From the NCBI RefSeq assembly GCF_006715635.1, contig NZ_VFNP01000002.1, positions 806,001 through 870,000 of the forward strand: a stretch of 64,000 bases of DNA, read 5' to 3'. This DNA is from Streptomyces sp. SLBN-118. GTDB taxonomy: Bacteria > Actinomycetota > Actinomycetes > Streptomycetales > Streptomycetaceae. Numbering within the stretch: the first letter of the stretch is position 1; each line of letters begins with the position of its first letter. This document shows positions 44,866 to 52,708 of this stretch, piece by piece. The position numbers were made by a program, and so were the translations under genes. The notes beneath the pieces are model-generated. The model had not been told where the DNA came from. It searched no databases and saw nothing but the letters and a program-made list of their open reading frames with translations.

Positions 44866-45657
44866 TCATGCGATGCGGTAATCCGTGTCTCGGCGGTCGG
44901 TGATCAGCATGTATCCGGGGGCGTGAGTGATGGCGAACGGGGGTCGTGAGGCCATCAGCGCGGCCTGCGGTGTGACGCCGCAGGCCCAGAACACCGGCAC
45001 ATCGCCCGGCTCCTCCTGCACCGGGTCGCCGAAGTCGGGGTGCGCAAGGTCCTCGATACCCAGGGCTGCCGGGTCGCCGGTGTGCACCGGGCCTCCGTGC
45101 ACCGCGGGCATGAGGGCGCTGACGCGGACCGCGGTGTCGACGAGGTCAGCCGGAATCTGCCGCATGGACACCACCATGGGGCCCTTGAGCCGGCCGGCCG
45201 GCCGGCAGTCACGATTTGTCTTGTACATCGCGACATTGCGTCCCTGGTCGACGTGGCGCAGGGGCACTCCTGCCTGGGCGAGCGCGGTCTCGAAGGAGAA
45301 GCTGCACCCGATGAGGAAGGTGACAAGGTCGTCACGCCAGGCATCAGTGGCGTCGGAGGGTTCGTCGATCAGTCGGCCGTTCTCCCAGACACGGTAGCGA
45401 GGGACGTCGGTGCGCAGGTCGGCGCCGGGAGCCAGCGGTGTCGACCAGTGTCCCGGGTCCGTGACATCGAGCACCGGACACGGCTTGGGGTTGCGCTGGC
45501 AGAACAGGAGAACGTCATAGGCCCAGTCGGCCGGGACAGCGACGAGATTGACCTGGGTGTACGCCGCGCACCATCCCGTGGTCGGCACACTTGCACCGTC
45601 GCGGAACATCGCCCGCGCGTCGGCGGGGGTGAGGGCCCCGGCATCCGCTGTCGTCAT
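44866..45657 (-). CDS. DUF1445 putative hydro-lyase (D-glutamate cyclase-like)
   Basis: A 263-residue protein of the DUF1445/YcsI family. The conserved stretches are [32 protein letters not shown] and [17 protein letters not shown]. Members are annotated as putative hydro-lyases; the mitochondrial DGLUCY protein with this domain turns D-glutamate into 5-oxo-D-proline, and bacterial ycsI genes travel with kip/pxp genes. It heads the pxp operon, 53 bases before the pxpA ATG. I chose ATG 45657 (GGGGAGAG upstream) over starts up to 45735. A promoter with a GntR-type palindrome lies just upstream. Confidence 0.88.
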   Translation of the reverse strand: MTTADAGALTPADARAMFRDGASVPTTGWCAAYTQVNLVAVPADWAYDVLLFCQRNPKPCPVLDVTDPGHWSTPLAPGADLRTDVPRYRVWENGRLIDEPSDATDAWRDDLVTFLIGCSFSFETALAQAGVPLRHVDQGRNVAMYKTNRDCRPAGRLKGPMVVSMRQIPADLVDTAVRVSALMPAVHGGPVHTGDPAALGIEDLAHPDFGDPVQEEPGDVPVFWACGVTPQAALMASRPPFAITHAPGYMLITDRRDTDYRIA

Positions 45658-45742
45658 CGCTCTCCCCATCGTCACCGGCAGCATCAAGGCCGCCTCGAGT
45701 ATCACCGCGCTGTGTGCAGCACGGCCGCTCATCATTCATTCA

Positions 45743-45772
45743 ATAGTAGAGGATCGTTGAACGATCCGACAG
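45743..45772 (-). promoter_or_regulatory. probable pxp operon promoter
   Basis: On the minus strand, CTGTCG (45772-45767) and TACTAT (45748-45743) are 18 bases apart. The 17-base GntR palindrome fills this spacer. Transcription would start near 45736, about 80 bases before the DUF1445 start codon. The -35 box is a weak match. Confidence 0.5.
45751..45767. promoter_or_regulatory. GntR-type operator, site 1
   Basis: GGATCGTTGAACGATCC is a perfect 17-base inverted repeat with a central G, between the pxp operon and the divergent gntR gene. An identical sequence is found 5.9 kb away upstream of the MFS gene. Confidence 0.85.
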
Positions 45773-45877
45773 TGCCTCTGTTGTTTCGTTCACGAGTTTC
45801 CTGTTCACTTGGATACAGAGAAACCGAGTGTGGAAGACCGTCGGACGCACCGTCGGCCGTGGGAAAGGGCAGAGACC

Positions 45878-46573
45878 ATGACAGCCGAGGTGGACCCGTC
45901 CGTGCTCGTTGGTGACCGTGCGCTTCTGGGGCGCTCCAGCACCGCCGACCGCGTCGCCGACATCTTGCGGGCACGCATTGCCGAGGGCTACCTCCCGCCT
46001 GGGAGCAAGCTCTCCGAAGACACCATCGGGGGCGCTCTGGGAGTTTCGCGCAACACGCTGCGAGAGGCGTTCCGACTCCTCACCCACGAGAGGCTGCTGG
46101 TCCACGAGCTCAACCGCGGCGTGTTCGTCCGCGTCCTCACCATGCAGGATGTCACCGACATCTACCGGGTCCGCAGACTCATCGAGTGTGCGGCGGTGCG
46201 TAATCTCGGGGCACCGCCCTACGACCTTGCCCAAGCTGAAGCCGCAGTCGCCGAAGGCGAGAAGGCGGCCGAGGAAGGCGCATGGCGTGAACTGGGCACC
46301 GCGAACATCCACTTCCACCATGCCGTGGTGGCCCTCACCCACAGCAAGCGCTTGGACGACCTCATGCGCGGTGTGCTGGCTGAACTGCGCTTGGTCTTCC
46401 ATGCCATGGACAATCCGCGCAGCTTCCACGAGCCGTACCTGGGGCGCAACCGGGAGATCCTCTCCGCCCTCAAGGCGGCAGACAGGGTGAGAGCCGAGCT
46501 GCTGCTGGCCGACTATCTTGACGGCGCGGAAAAGCAGCTGCTCGAGAAGTACTCCGAGTTCATGGCTCCGTGA
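45878..46573 (+). CDS. GntR-family regulator, FCD (FadR) subfamily
   Basis: A 231-residue regulator. The winged helix-turn-helix covers about residues 20-85 (IGGALGVSRNTLREAFRLLT, then RLLVHELNRGVFVRVLT). The FCD helical domain follows (IYRVRRLIECAAVRNL), with a possible metal site in the NIHFHHAVV stretch. FCD regulators usually bind carboxylic acids or amino-acid derivatives and repress the adjacent catabolic operon. ATG 45878 is used (GGGCAGAG upstream). Its own upstream region carries the 17-base palindrome, so it may repress itself, the pxp operon and further genes to 52.7 kb. Confidence 0.93.
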   Translation: MTAEVDPSVLVGDRALLGRSSTADRVADILRARIAEGYLPPGSKLSEDTIGGALGVSRNTLREAFRLLTHERLLVHELNRGVFVRVLTMQDVTDIYRVRRLIECAAVRNLGAPPYDLAQAEAAVAEGEKAAEEGAWRELGTANIHFHHAVVALTHSKRLDDLMRGVLAELRLVFHAMDNPRSFHEPYLGRNREILSALKAADRVRAELLLADYLDGAEKQLLEKYSEFMAP

Positions 46574-46609
46574 GGCCTGACGGAGACCAAGGACGCATGC
46601 TCCATGCCG

Positions 46610-47881
46610 TCATCCCTCGTCGGCCATGGGCCACCGCAGGCGTGCACGGGCCACGTCGAAGGGATAGACGAGGTGGTACCGGCCGTTGTGGACCTGCTCC
46701 ACGATGCCTCGGGCTCCGATGTTCTGGTGGTTGTCGTCGAACTTCACGCCGTCCCACGGCATGATCGTGTCGCGGCCCGGCACATCGATGTTCACCAGTG
46801 CTGAGCGGATATCGGCCGGTGTGGGGGATCCGGCCTCGTTGATCGCCTGTGCGAGCGTCATCACGGCTGTGAACGCACGGGCAGCGTCATCGTTCATGGG
46901 GGCGTCGTACGTTTCCCTGTAGAGGTACCCGACGGCCCTGGCCGTGGGGTTGCGCTCGGCCAGGTCGGAAGACCAGGCGAAGCGGCTGCAGACTCCCTCG
47001 GCGGCGCTCGGGTCCCTCCGGATGAATGCGGGATCTGCATGCCCGCCTCCGAAGGCTATGAGCGCCGGAGGCTGGTATCCGAGGCGGTCGAAGGCGTCCC
47101 TCAGCGCCAGCGCTTGGGATGTGTACAGGAAGGTCAGTACGACATCGGGGTCGGAGGCTGTCACCGCGTGCGCGTGGGAGGACAGATCGCTGGACCGGGC
47201 CCCGACTTTGATGTCCGCCACGACGTTGCCGTCGATGTGGGAGACAAGACGCTCGATCATGGCGGATCCGTCGTTGCCGTATTGATCGTCGGTGTGGAGC
47301 ACTGCGATGCGCTTGACCGACGTTCCCTCGCTCTGGCGTTCTTTCAGCAGGGAGAACACCACTCGGCCGTAGCTCAGGTCGGAGGGTCCGGTGCGGAAGA
47401 ACCAGTCAAGGCCGCGCTCGGTCAATGACGATGCGGAGGAACCTCCGTTCACGAACGGGATCCTCAGATCCTCGGAGCGTGCGCTGGCAGCTTCGGTGAC
47501 GGCTGATTCGTAGCCCCCGGCCATGGCGACCACGTGCTGGGTCCTGACCAGATGCGCCACCTGGGTCGCCCCGCGCGAAACGGAGCCACTGGTGTCGGCG
47601 GCTATGAGCCTGATCTTCGCGTTGTCCAAGCGAGGAAGACCCGCCCCCGGCCCCAGCGGCAGCGCCACCGAGGGATATTGGCCGTTGACAATCTGCACGG
47701 CCAGTTCGGCGCCTCGCTTGGTGTCGGTTCCCACTGAGGCGCCAGGACCCGACAGCGGCGCGAGGAAGCCGATATTCACGGGGGCGCGGGACGGCGGAAC
47801 AGCCGGCTCACCTGTGCAGGCGGAGGCCAGGAACAGGGCGGCGCTGAGAAGCACAGCGGTACCAATGACTGGTCTGGGCAT
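46610..47881 (-). CDS. ABC-type branched-chain amino-acid/amide binding lipoprotein
   Basis: A 423-residue periplasmic-binding-protein-fold protein (PBP type 1, Leu/Ile/Val or urea/amide type). The N-terminus MPRPVIGTAVLLSAALFLAS followed by AC is a lipoprotein signal, with Cys about residue 22. Motifs include NIGFLAPLSGPGASVG and the VAMAGGYESAVTEAASA ligand loop. No permease or ATPase genes adjoin, so it may feed a sensor rather than a transporter. Its ATG overlaps the stop codon of the histidine kinase gene by one base, which couples the two. It converges on gntR with 36 bases between. Confidence 0.9.
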   Translation of the reverse strand: MPRPVIGTAVLLSAALFLASACTGEPAVPPSRAPVNIGFLAPLSGPGASVGTDTKRGAELAVQIVNGQYPSVALPLGPGAGLPRLDNAKIRLIAADTSGSVSRGATQVAHLVRTQHVVAMAGGYESAVTEAASARSEDLRIPFVNGGSSASSLTERGLDWFFRTGPSDLSYGRVVFSLLKERQSEGTSVKRIAVLHTDDQYGNDGSAMIERLVSHIDGNVVADIKVGARSSDLSSHAHAVTASDPDVVLTFLYTSQALALRDAFDRLGYQPPALIAFGGGHADPAFIRRDPSAAEGVCSRFAWSSDLAERNPTARAVGYLYRETYDAPMNDDAARAFTAVMTLAQAINEAGSPTPADIRSALVNIDVPGRDTIMPWDGVKFDDNHQNIGARGIVEQVHNGRYHLVYPFDVARARLRWPMADEG

Positions 47882-50109
47882 CACGTTTGTCCTTCTACGG
47901 TCGGCAGATCGTCCAGCGTGTCGCTGCCGGTGTGAGGTACCGGGGGCGAGCCGGGCGATGGTCTGTCGCTGATGTGCATGCCATCGGTGTAGCGGCGGTG
48001 CGCCAGCCATTCCTGCGGCGAGCCGAAGATGGGTTCGACGCCGGTGGTCGGATATGAGCCGACGGCAGGAGCAGGCTGGTCCTCAGGTGGCGATGCGGAC
48101 ACAGGGGCCGAAGACGCCGTCCAGGCCGGGACAGGGTGGGTGGAGGGCTGGTCGGCCGATCCGGAGTCGCTCCACTCCTGCGCCACCGGGCCGTATGGGT
48201 GGAGGCCGGCCAGAAGGTTCCGGGGGATTCGTACCAGGGCCGTGCTGCCCCGTCGGGGGGTCGAAACAAGACGCACGTCGATGCCGTGTCTGGCTGCGAG
48301 GCGGCCTACGACAAACAGCCCCATGCTCTGCCCCGCATCGGGGTCGAGCGACAACGCCGAGGCCAGCCGCTGGTTCACCGTGGCCAGTTTCTCGGCTGTC
48401 ATTCCAGTGCCCTCGTCATCAATGGAGATCGTGAGGTCAGTGGGACGGTCGGAATCCGTCCGGCAGGTCACGGTGACGCGGGAGCGGGCGCTGGAAAAGA
48501 CCGTCGCATTTTCCATCAGCTCGGCCAACAGGTGCACCAGGTCGGTAACGGCGTCAGCCGCGATGTCGGCTCCTTGCGACGGACGAAAGTCGATGCGGGT
48601 GTACTGCTCCACCTCGGCACTGGCAGCCAGCACAATCTCCGACACCGGCATCGGCTGCTCCCATCCGCGACCCGTGTCGGAGCCGGCCAGCACCAGGAGG
48701 CTTTCGTCCGTGCGGAGCATCTGTGTGGCCAGGTGATCCAGACGGAAAAGGCGAGCCAGGTGGTTGGGGTTGTCCTCGTGCTGCTCCAAGTCGCTGATCT
48801 CGGAGAGGAGTTTGCTGACCAGATGCTGGTTGCGGCGGGAGAGGTGGATGAACATGCCGTTGATGTGCTTGCGGAGTGCGGCCTGGTCCCTCACGAGAGC
48901 GACGGCGGCACTCTGTACGGCATCGAATGCTTGGGCGACCTCGCCGATCTCGTCGTTGGCCGCGACTGCGGTCGGGGTGGCCCGGTAGTCGCGCAGGTCA
49001 TCAATGTCCGCCTGCCGAAGCCGTGTGAGTGCCTGCGGCAGGTGCTCGTTTGCGACCTTCAGCGCGGAGATGCGCAGGGTCTTCAGGGGCCGGGTCATGG
49101 ACCGTACGACGACGGTGACCACGGAGCCTGTCACCAGGAATACGGCGAGCAGCCCAGCCGCTCCCCACAGCGCTGCGCTCTGGCGGGAGCTGTGCACCTG
49201 GCCGCTGCGGGTGATGAGATCGGCGAGAATCCGTGATTCCACCTCGCGCATGAGCGCGATCCTGCGGCTGGAAACCTTGTTCCATGTCGCCGCGTCCGCT
49301 TCGACGCGCGGGGACTGTGCCTGCTCGCCGGCGCGTTCCTGGATGGCCTGGGTGGTGCTGACGGATGCGCCCTTGACGGTGTTGGCGTACAGGCTCTGCT
49401 GGGCTTCGCTGGCTGTGGCCATGAAATCGTCCACCGACTCCTGCTGGCGTGCGACCGCGCCGGCGAACTCCGGGAACTGGCCCACGAGAAAGGTACCGGT
49501 GGTCAGGACGCAGTTGAGGTCGGCTCGCACCCGGCTGGTGTTTTCCACTGCGGATGACAGGGAGTTGAGGGCCCGCACCTGACCGGCGGTCGTGTCGCCG
49601 CCGTTGTGCGCGGCCAGGACCGGCCCGAGACGCATGAGTTTGCCGATGGCGGCTGTGTAGTTGGCGAGGATCGAGCCCTGCGTCAGGTTGGCTTCATCCA
49701 CTGACCTGCGGAGCGCTGGGAGGCTTCCCAGTTCCTGCGTGACGGCGCTCAGGACCTCCTGCAGCTGGGGATCGTCGGAGGCGTCCATGTCATCGGCTGC
49801 CTGACGGTAGAGGGCAGCAGCGGCGTCGACTTCGGTGCGCTGGCGACGGGGGTTGCTGTTCGCGGCCTTGCGCCGGCCGGCGATAAATCCGGCTGTGGTG
49901 TCGCGTTCCTCCTGGAGCGCGTGGACCAGGGCCAAGGCCGGTTGCTGGAGGCGGGCGAGGACGGAGAACTGCCCGTAGTCCTCGGCGTCGGCGACAGTGC
50001 GGGAAAGGCTGACGACCGCCAGAACGCCGGCCAGGAGCCCGGGGATCAGCACGACGGCTGTCAGTTTGTTGCGTACGCGCCAGTTCTTCGGCTTGATGAG
50101 GTGGCGCAC
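47881..50109 (-). CDS. conservon-type sensor histidine kinase with NIT domain
   Basis: A membrane kinase of about 742 residues resembling CvnA proteins. A membrane helix (about 15-35) is followed by an external nitrate/nitrite-sensing-type helical domain (about 45-290), a second helix (about 305-330), HAMP, and a cytoplasmic part in which HLSRRNQHLVSKLLSEISDL and FRLDHLATQML stand in for the usual H-box. HATPase motifs are ELMENATVFSS, DEGTGM and GQSMGLFVVGRLA. The tail is long and Pro/Ser-rich. The start is uncertain: GTG 50109 is the only sensible one, with a poor ribosome site, and the frame extends upstream. The usual partners (roadblock, DUF742, GTPase) are missing here. Confidence 0.85.
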   Translation of the reverse strand: MRHLIKPKNWRVRNKLTAVVLIPGLLAGVLAVVSLSRTVADAEDYGQFSVLARLQQPALALVHALQEERDTTAGFIAGRRKAANSNPRRQRTEVDAAAALYRQAADDMDASDDPQLQEVLSAVTQELGSLPALRRSVDEANLTQGSILANYTAAIGKLMRLGPVLAAHNGGDTTAGQVRALNSLSSAVENTSRVRADLNCVLTTGTFLVGQFPEFAGAVARQQESVDDFMATASEAQQSLYANTVKGASVSTTQAIQERAGEQAQSPRVEADAATWNKVSSRRIALMREVESRILADLITRSGQVHSSRQSAALWGAAGLLAVFLVTGSVVTVVVRSMTRPLKTLRISALKVANEHLPQALTRLRQADIDDLRDYRATPTAVAANDEIGEVAQAFDAVQSAAVALVRDQAALRKHINGMFIHLSRRNQHLVSKLLSEISDLEQHEDNPNHLARLFRLDHLATQMLRTDESLLVLAGSDTGRGWEQPMPVSEIVLAASAEVEQYTRIDFRPSQGADIAADAVTDLVHLLAELMENATVFSSARSRVTVTCRTDSDRPTDLTISIDDEGTGMTAEKLATVNQRLASALSLDPDAGQSMGLFVVGRLAARHGIDVRLVSTPRRGSTALVRIPRNLLAGLHPYGPVAQEWSDSGSADQPSTHPVPAWTASSAPVSASPPEDQPAPAVGSYPTTGVEPIFGSPQEWLAHRRYTDGMHISDRPSPGSPPVPHTGSDTLDDLPTVEGQT

Positions 50110-50281
50110 GGCTTTGAGGTCCGTCCCGTACCGGTGCCTGGGTTTTGTTCTGGGGGCTCGGCCGACCTTCTCGCGCAAAGGATGGAACCTCTCATGATGT
50201 GGTGCCGACCGGCAGTGGTGAGGTGGCCGGCGGGTTTGTCGCCGGCCACCGTCACCAATGGTCAGTGGGTGTGGGACAGGT

Positions 50282-51553
50282 TCAGGTGAGTTCGGCGCCG
50301 CGGGTCTCCGGGAGGCCGAGAAGAGCGACGAGTGCGAGCCCGTAGCCGATGGCACCGTAGATCAGCGCACCGCCGACACCCGCCGACGAGAAGCCGACAG
50401 CCGTCGGGAAGATGGCGCCGAGCGCTCGTCCCACGTTGTAGGTGAAGCTCTGGCCGGTTCCGCGGACCGTGCTGGGGTAGAGCTCGGCCAGGTAGGAGCC
50501 GAAGCCGGAGAAGATGGCGGAGGCGCTGAAGCCGAGGGGGAAACCGAGGATCAGCAGAAGGGAGTTGGAGCCCTGTGGGATGTTGACGTACGAGATCAGA
50601 AGGCCGGCGCTCAGGAGCGCGAAGATGACGAAGGTGCCTTTGCGGCCCAGGCGGTCGACGAGCTGGCCGGCCGTGATGTAGCCGCAGAAGGCTCCGGTGA
50701 TGAGGACGAACAGGTAGCCGCCGGTGCCGACGACCGTCAGGCCGCGTTCGGTCTTGAGGTAGGTCGGCAGCCACGTGGCGAAGGTGTAGTACCCGCCCAT
50801 CACGCCGGTGGACAGCAGGGTCGCGCAGATGGTCCGGCGAGCCATGCCGCCCTTGAAGACGGAGGACAGCGGAGGGCGGGCTTCCTTCCTGGCCAGCCGC
50901 TCGGTCACCTCGGGTGCGTCCTCGACGTTGCGCCGCACGTACACCAGCAGCAGCGCGGGCAGGGCTCCTGTCCAGAACAGCACACGCCAGGCCAGGTCCG
51001 GATCGACGTTGTTCGTGAGGGTCGTGCCCACGACGACGGCCAGGGCCCAGCCGACCGCCCACGCGCTCTGGACCCAGGCCAGGACCCGGCCGCGGTAGAG
51101 CGGCTTGGCGTACTCGGCGACCAGGATGGCGCCGGCCGCCCACTCGCCACCGAAACCGACACCCTGAAGTGTCCGGAATCCCAGCAGCATCGGGTAGCTC
51201 GTGGCGAAGCCACACAGCACGGTGAACACGGCGTAGGTGCCCACCGTGACCATGAGGGTCTTGACCCTGCCGATTCTGTCGATCAGGAGACCGGCGACGA
51301 CTCCGCCGACTGCGGAGGACAACAGTGTGACGGTGGTCAGTAGCCCGGTCTGCGCCGTGGTCAGGCTGAAGTAGGCGGTGATGGCAACCATCGCCATCGG
51401 GAGCACGAGGAAGTCGTAGGAGTCGAGGGCGTACCCGCCGAATGCGCCCTTGAAGGCCCTGCGGCCCTGCGGGGACATCGACCGGAACCAGGCGAAGGGG
51501 CCGGTCACCTCGCTCTCGACTGTGGTCGGGGGGCTGGTGGGGATGGATGTCAC
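50282..51553 (-). CDS. MFS transporter 1 (SHS/NanT-like)
   Basis: A 423-residue, 12-helix MFS protein. The opening GPFAWFRSMSPQGRRAFKGA, then GGYALDSYDFLVLPM, and the RIGRVKTLM loop resemble the sialate/lactate:proton (SHS) and NanT branch, which imports organic acids. It is very similar over its whole length to MFS 2 at 56019. GTG 51553 fits GTGAGG about 6 bases upstream. An excellent promoter with a perfect GntR palindrome in its spacer lies about 130 bases upstream. The kinase gene begins about 170 bases after its stop codon. Confidence 0.92.
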   Translation of the reverse strand: MTSIPTSPPTTVESEVTGPFAWFRSMSPQGRRAFKGAFGGYALDSYDFLVLPMAMVAITAYFSLTTAQTGLLTTVTLLSSAVGGVVAGLLIDRIGRVKTLMVTVGTYAVFTVLCGFATSYPMLLGFRTLQGVGFGGEWAAGAILVAEYAKPLYRGRVLAWVQSAWAVGWALAVVVGTTLTNNVDPDLAWRVLFWTGALPALLLVYVRRNVEDAPEVTERLARKEARPPLSSVFKGGMARRTICATLLSTGVMGGYYTFATWLPTYLKTERGLTVVGTGGYLFVLITGAFCGYITAGQLVDRLGRKGTFVIFALLSAGLLISYVNIPQGSNSLLLILGFPLGFSASAIFSGFGSYLAELYPSTVRGTGQSFTYNVGRALGAIFPTAVGFSSAGVGGALIYGAIGYGLALVALLGLPETRGAELT

Positions 51554-51674
51554 GGTGACCTCACGGAGATGGAGAGGGACGGGAGTCAAAGCCCTCATCA
51601 GCGGTGGGCTGTCATCCGTACTGCCGCCTTCGAGATTCGGACGACGCGCATGCCCTGCGGCTTGACGTGGGTAC

Positions 51675-51703
51675 AAGCTAGGGATCGTTGAACGATCCTT
51701 CAA
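51675..51703 (-). promoter_or_regulatory. promoter of MFS 1
   Basis: On the minus strand, TTGAAG (51703-51698) and TAGCTT (51680-51675) are 17 bases apart. The spacer is almost exactly the GntR palindrome, with one operator base shared with the -35 box; a bound repressor would mask both boxes. The predicted start is near 51668, leaving a leader of about 115 bases. Confidence 0.7.
51682..51698. promoter_or_regulatory. GntR-type operator, site 2
   Basis: GGATCGTTGAACGATCC is identical to the site between the pxp operon and gntR. It occupies the spacer of the MFS 1 promoter. Confidence 0.85.
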
Positions 51704-51721
51704 GAGGGGATGAAGCTTTTT

Positions 51722-52255
51722 CTACAACTCAGTTTCATCACGACGCGCCTCGGCCGGCCGTGGAGCCGGTAGCGCCGCAGAGTCGGCAAGACCGCCATCA
51801 ATCGGCAGCGCGGCCCACACCGCATGGCCGTGCGGCAGGTTCCAGGTGCCCCAGCCCGAGGACAGGGCCTCGACCAGGTACAGCCCTCGCCCACTGCACG
51901 GGATGTCGTCGTCGGACTGCGGGGGAGACAGAGCACCGCTCCACCCTCGGCCGTAGTCGCCGACCTCGAGGCGGATCACGGCCCCGGTGGCCATGTGGAT
52001 GCGCCGCACCGTGTGCCAGATCGGATCACGGTCCGAGCCGTGGCAGATCGCATTGGTGACGAGTTCAGAAACGATCAGCTCTGCATCCTCGACCAGATGC
52101 CGCAGATCCCACGCCTGCAGCAGGTCGCCGACTTGCCGGCGGGCGGATTGAGCAGATTCAGCCACCGCAGGCAGGACCCAGGTCACGGAGACCCGTTGCC
52201 CGGTCTCGGTATCCGAGTGAACCGACGGCACCTGAGTGGAGGTGAAGGGAGGCAT
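51722..52255 (-). CDS. RsbW-like ATP-binding protein
   Basis: A 177-residue single GHKL ATPase domain. The N-box is ELIVSELVTNAICHGS (about residues 58-73) and the lid DIPCSGRGLYLVEALSSGWG. It has the size and pattern of the many Streptomyces anti-sigma-factor-like proteins. ATG 52255 has GAGGA 5 bases upstream. A GntR-type palindrome lies about 180 bases upstream of it, so it may belong to the same regulon. No sigma-factor gene is adjacent. Confidence 0.83.
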   Translation of the reverse strand: MPPFTSTQVPSVHSDTETGQRVSVTWVLPAVAESAQSARRQVGDLLQAWDLRHLVEDAELIVSELVTNAICHGSDRDPIWHTVRRIHMATGAVIRLEVGDYGRGWSGALSPPQSDDDIPCSGRGLYLVEALSSGWGTWNLPHGHAVWAALPIDGGLADSAALPAPRPAEARRDETEL

Positions 52256-52437
52256 TGCGTCCTCACTGGGGGATGCGCGGCCATGTTGCCGGAACTACGC
52301 CGCGCGGTGGTCCGCCTGCGAGAGGGCTCGAAGCGGCTGGATGATGGCTGAGGCTGTGGCATTGGCCGGAAACGCGACACCGGGAGGGAAGCCGATCCAG
52401 ATCCCGCGAGTGCAGACCTCCGCCTTACCGATGCGTA

Positions 52438-52454
52438 GGATTGTTCTACAATCC
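52438..52454. promoter_or_regulatory. GntR-type operator, site 3
   Basis: GGATTGTTCTACAATCC has perfect 7-base arms (GGATTGT/ACAATCC). It matches sites 1 and 2 at all but four symmetric positions. It may act on the RsbW-like gene or serve as a second, looping site for the carboxylase promoter. Confidence 0.75.
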
Positions 52455-52580
52455 CCTTTCTGGATTACTGGATTATCATGCGATCCGGCCCATGTCAACC
52501 GTCACCCAGCCGCCCTCATCCGGCGCGAGGCGCGGACGACGCACCTCGGCCGCGCTCCGCAGCGAGAAGGCGATGCTCTA

Positions 52581-52609
52581 TTGAAGAATCGTTCTACAAT
52601 CCCTAAGGT
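52581..52609 (+). promoter_or_regulatory. promoter of the carboxylase genes
   Basis: TTGAAG (52581-52586) and TAAGGT (52604-52609) are 17 bases apart. The -35 sequence is identical to that of the MFS 1 promoter, and the spacer again holds a GntR palindrome. The leader would be about 93 bases. Confidence 0.65.
52586..52602. promoter_or_regulatory. GntR-type operator, site 4
   Basis: GAATCGTTCTACAATCC matches the GGATYGTTSWACRATCC consensus with one mismatch (A at position 2). It fills the -35/-10 spacer of the carboxylase promoter. Confidence 0.7.
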
Positions 52610-52708
52610 GACATCGCGGTCGTCTTGGTCTCGTTGAACGGCCGCCCGCGGTGCGAGGACCTGCCCCCTCGCACCGCGGACACTCCCCCGGACACGGAGA
52701 CCCACGCG

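Larger units (their letters stand above)
52256..52708. other. 453-base regulatory gap with two GntR-type palindromes
   Basis: No gene is convincing here. The gap is AT-richer than its surroundings (52440-52490 in particular). It holds palindromes at 52438-52454 and 52586-52602, whose centres are 148 bases apart, close to 14 helical turns, and the promoter at 52581-52609. It separates the divergent RsbW-like and carboxylase genes. Confidence 0.7.

Noticed and set aside
52256..52637. An open frame of 133 codons between the RsbW-like and carboxylase genes.
   Set aside because: No ribosome site, no protein-like composition, and it runs across two operators and a promoter.
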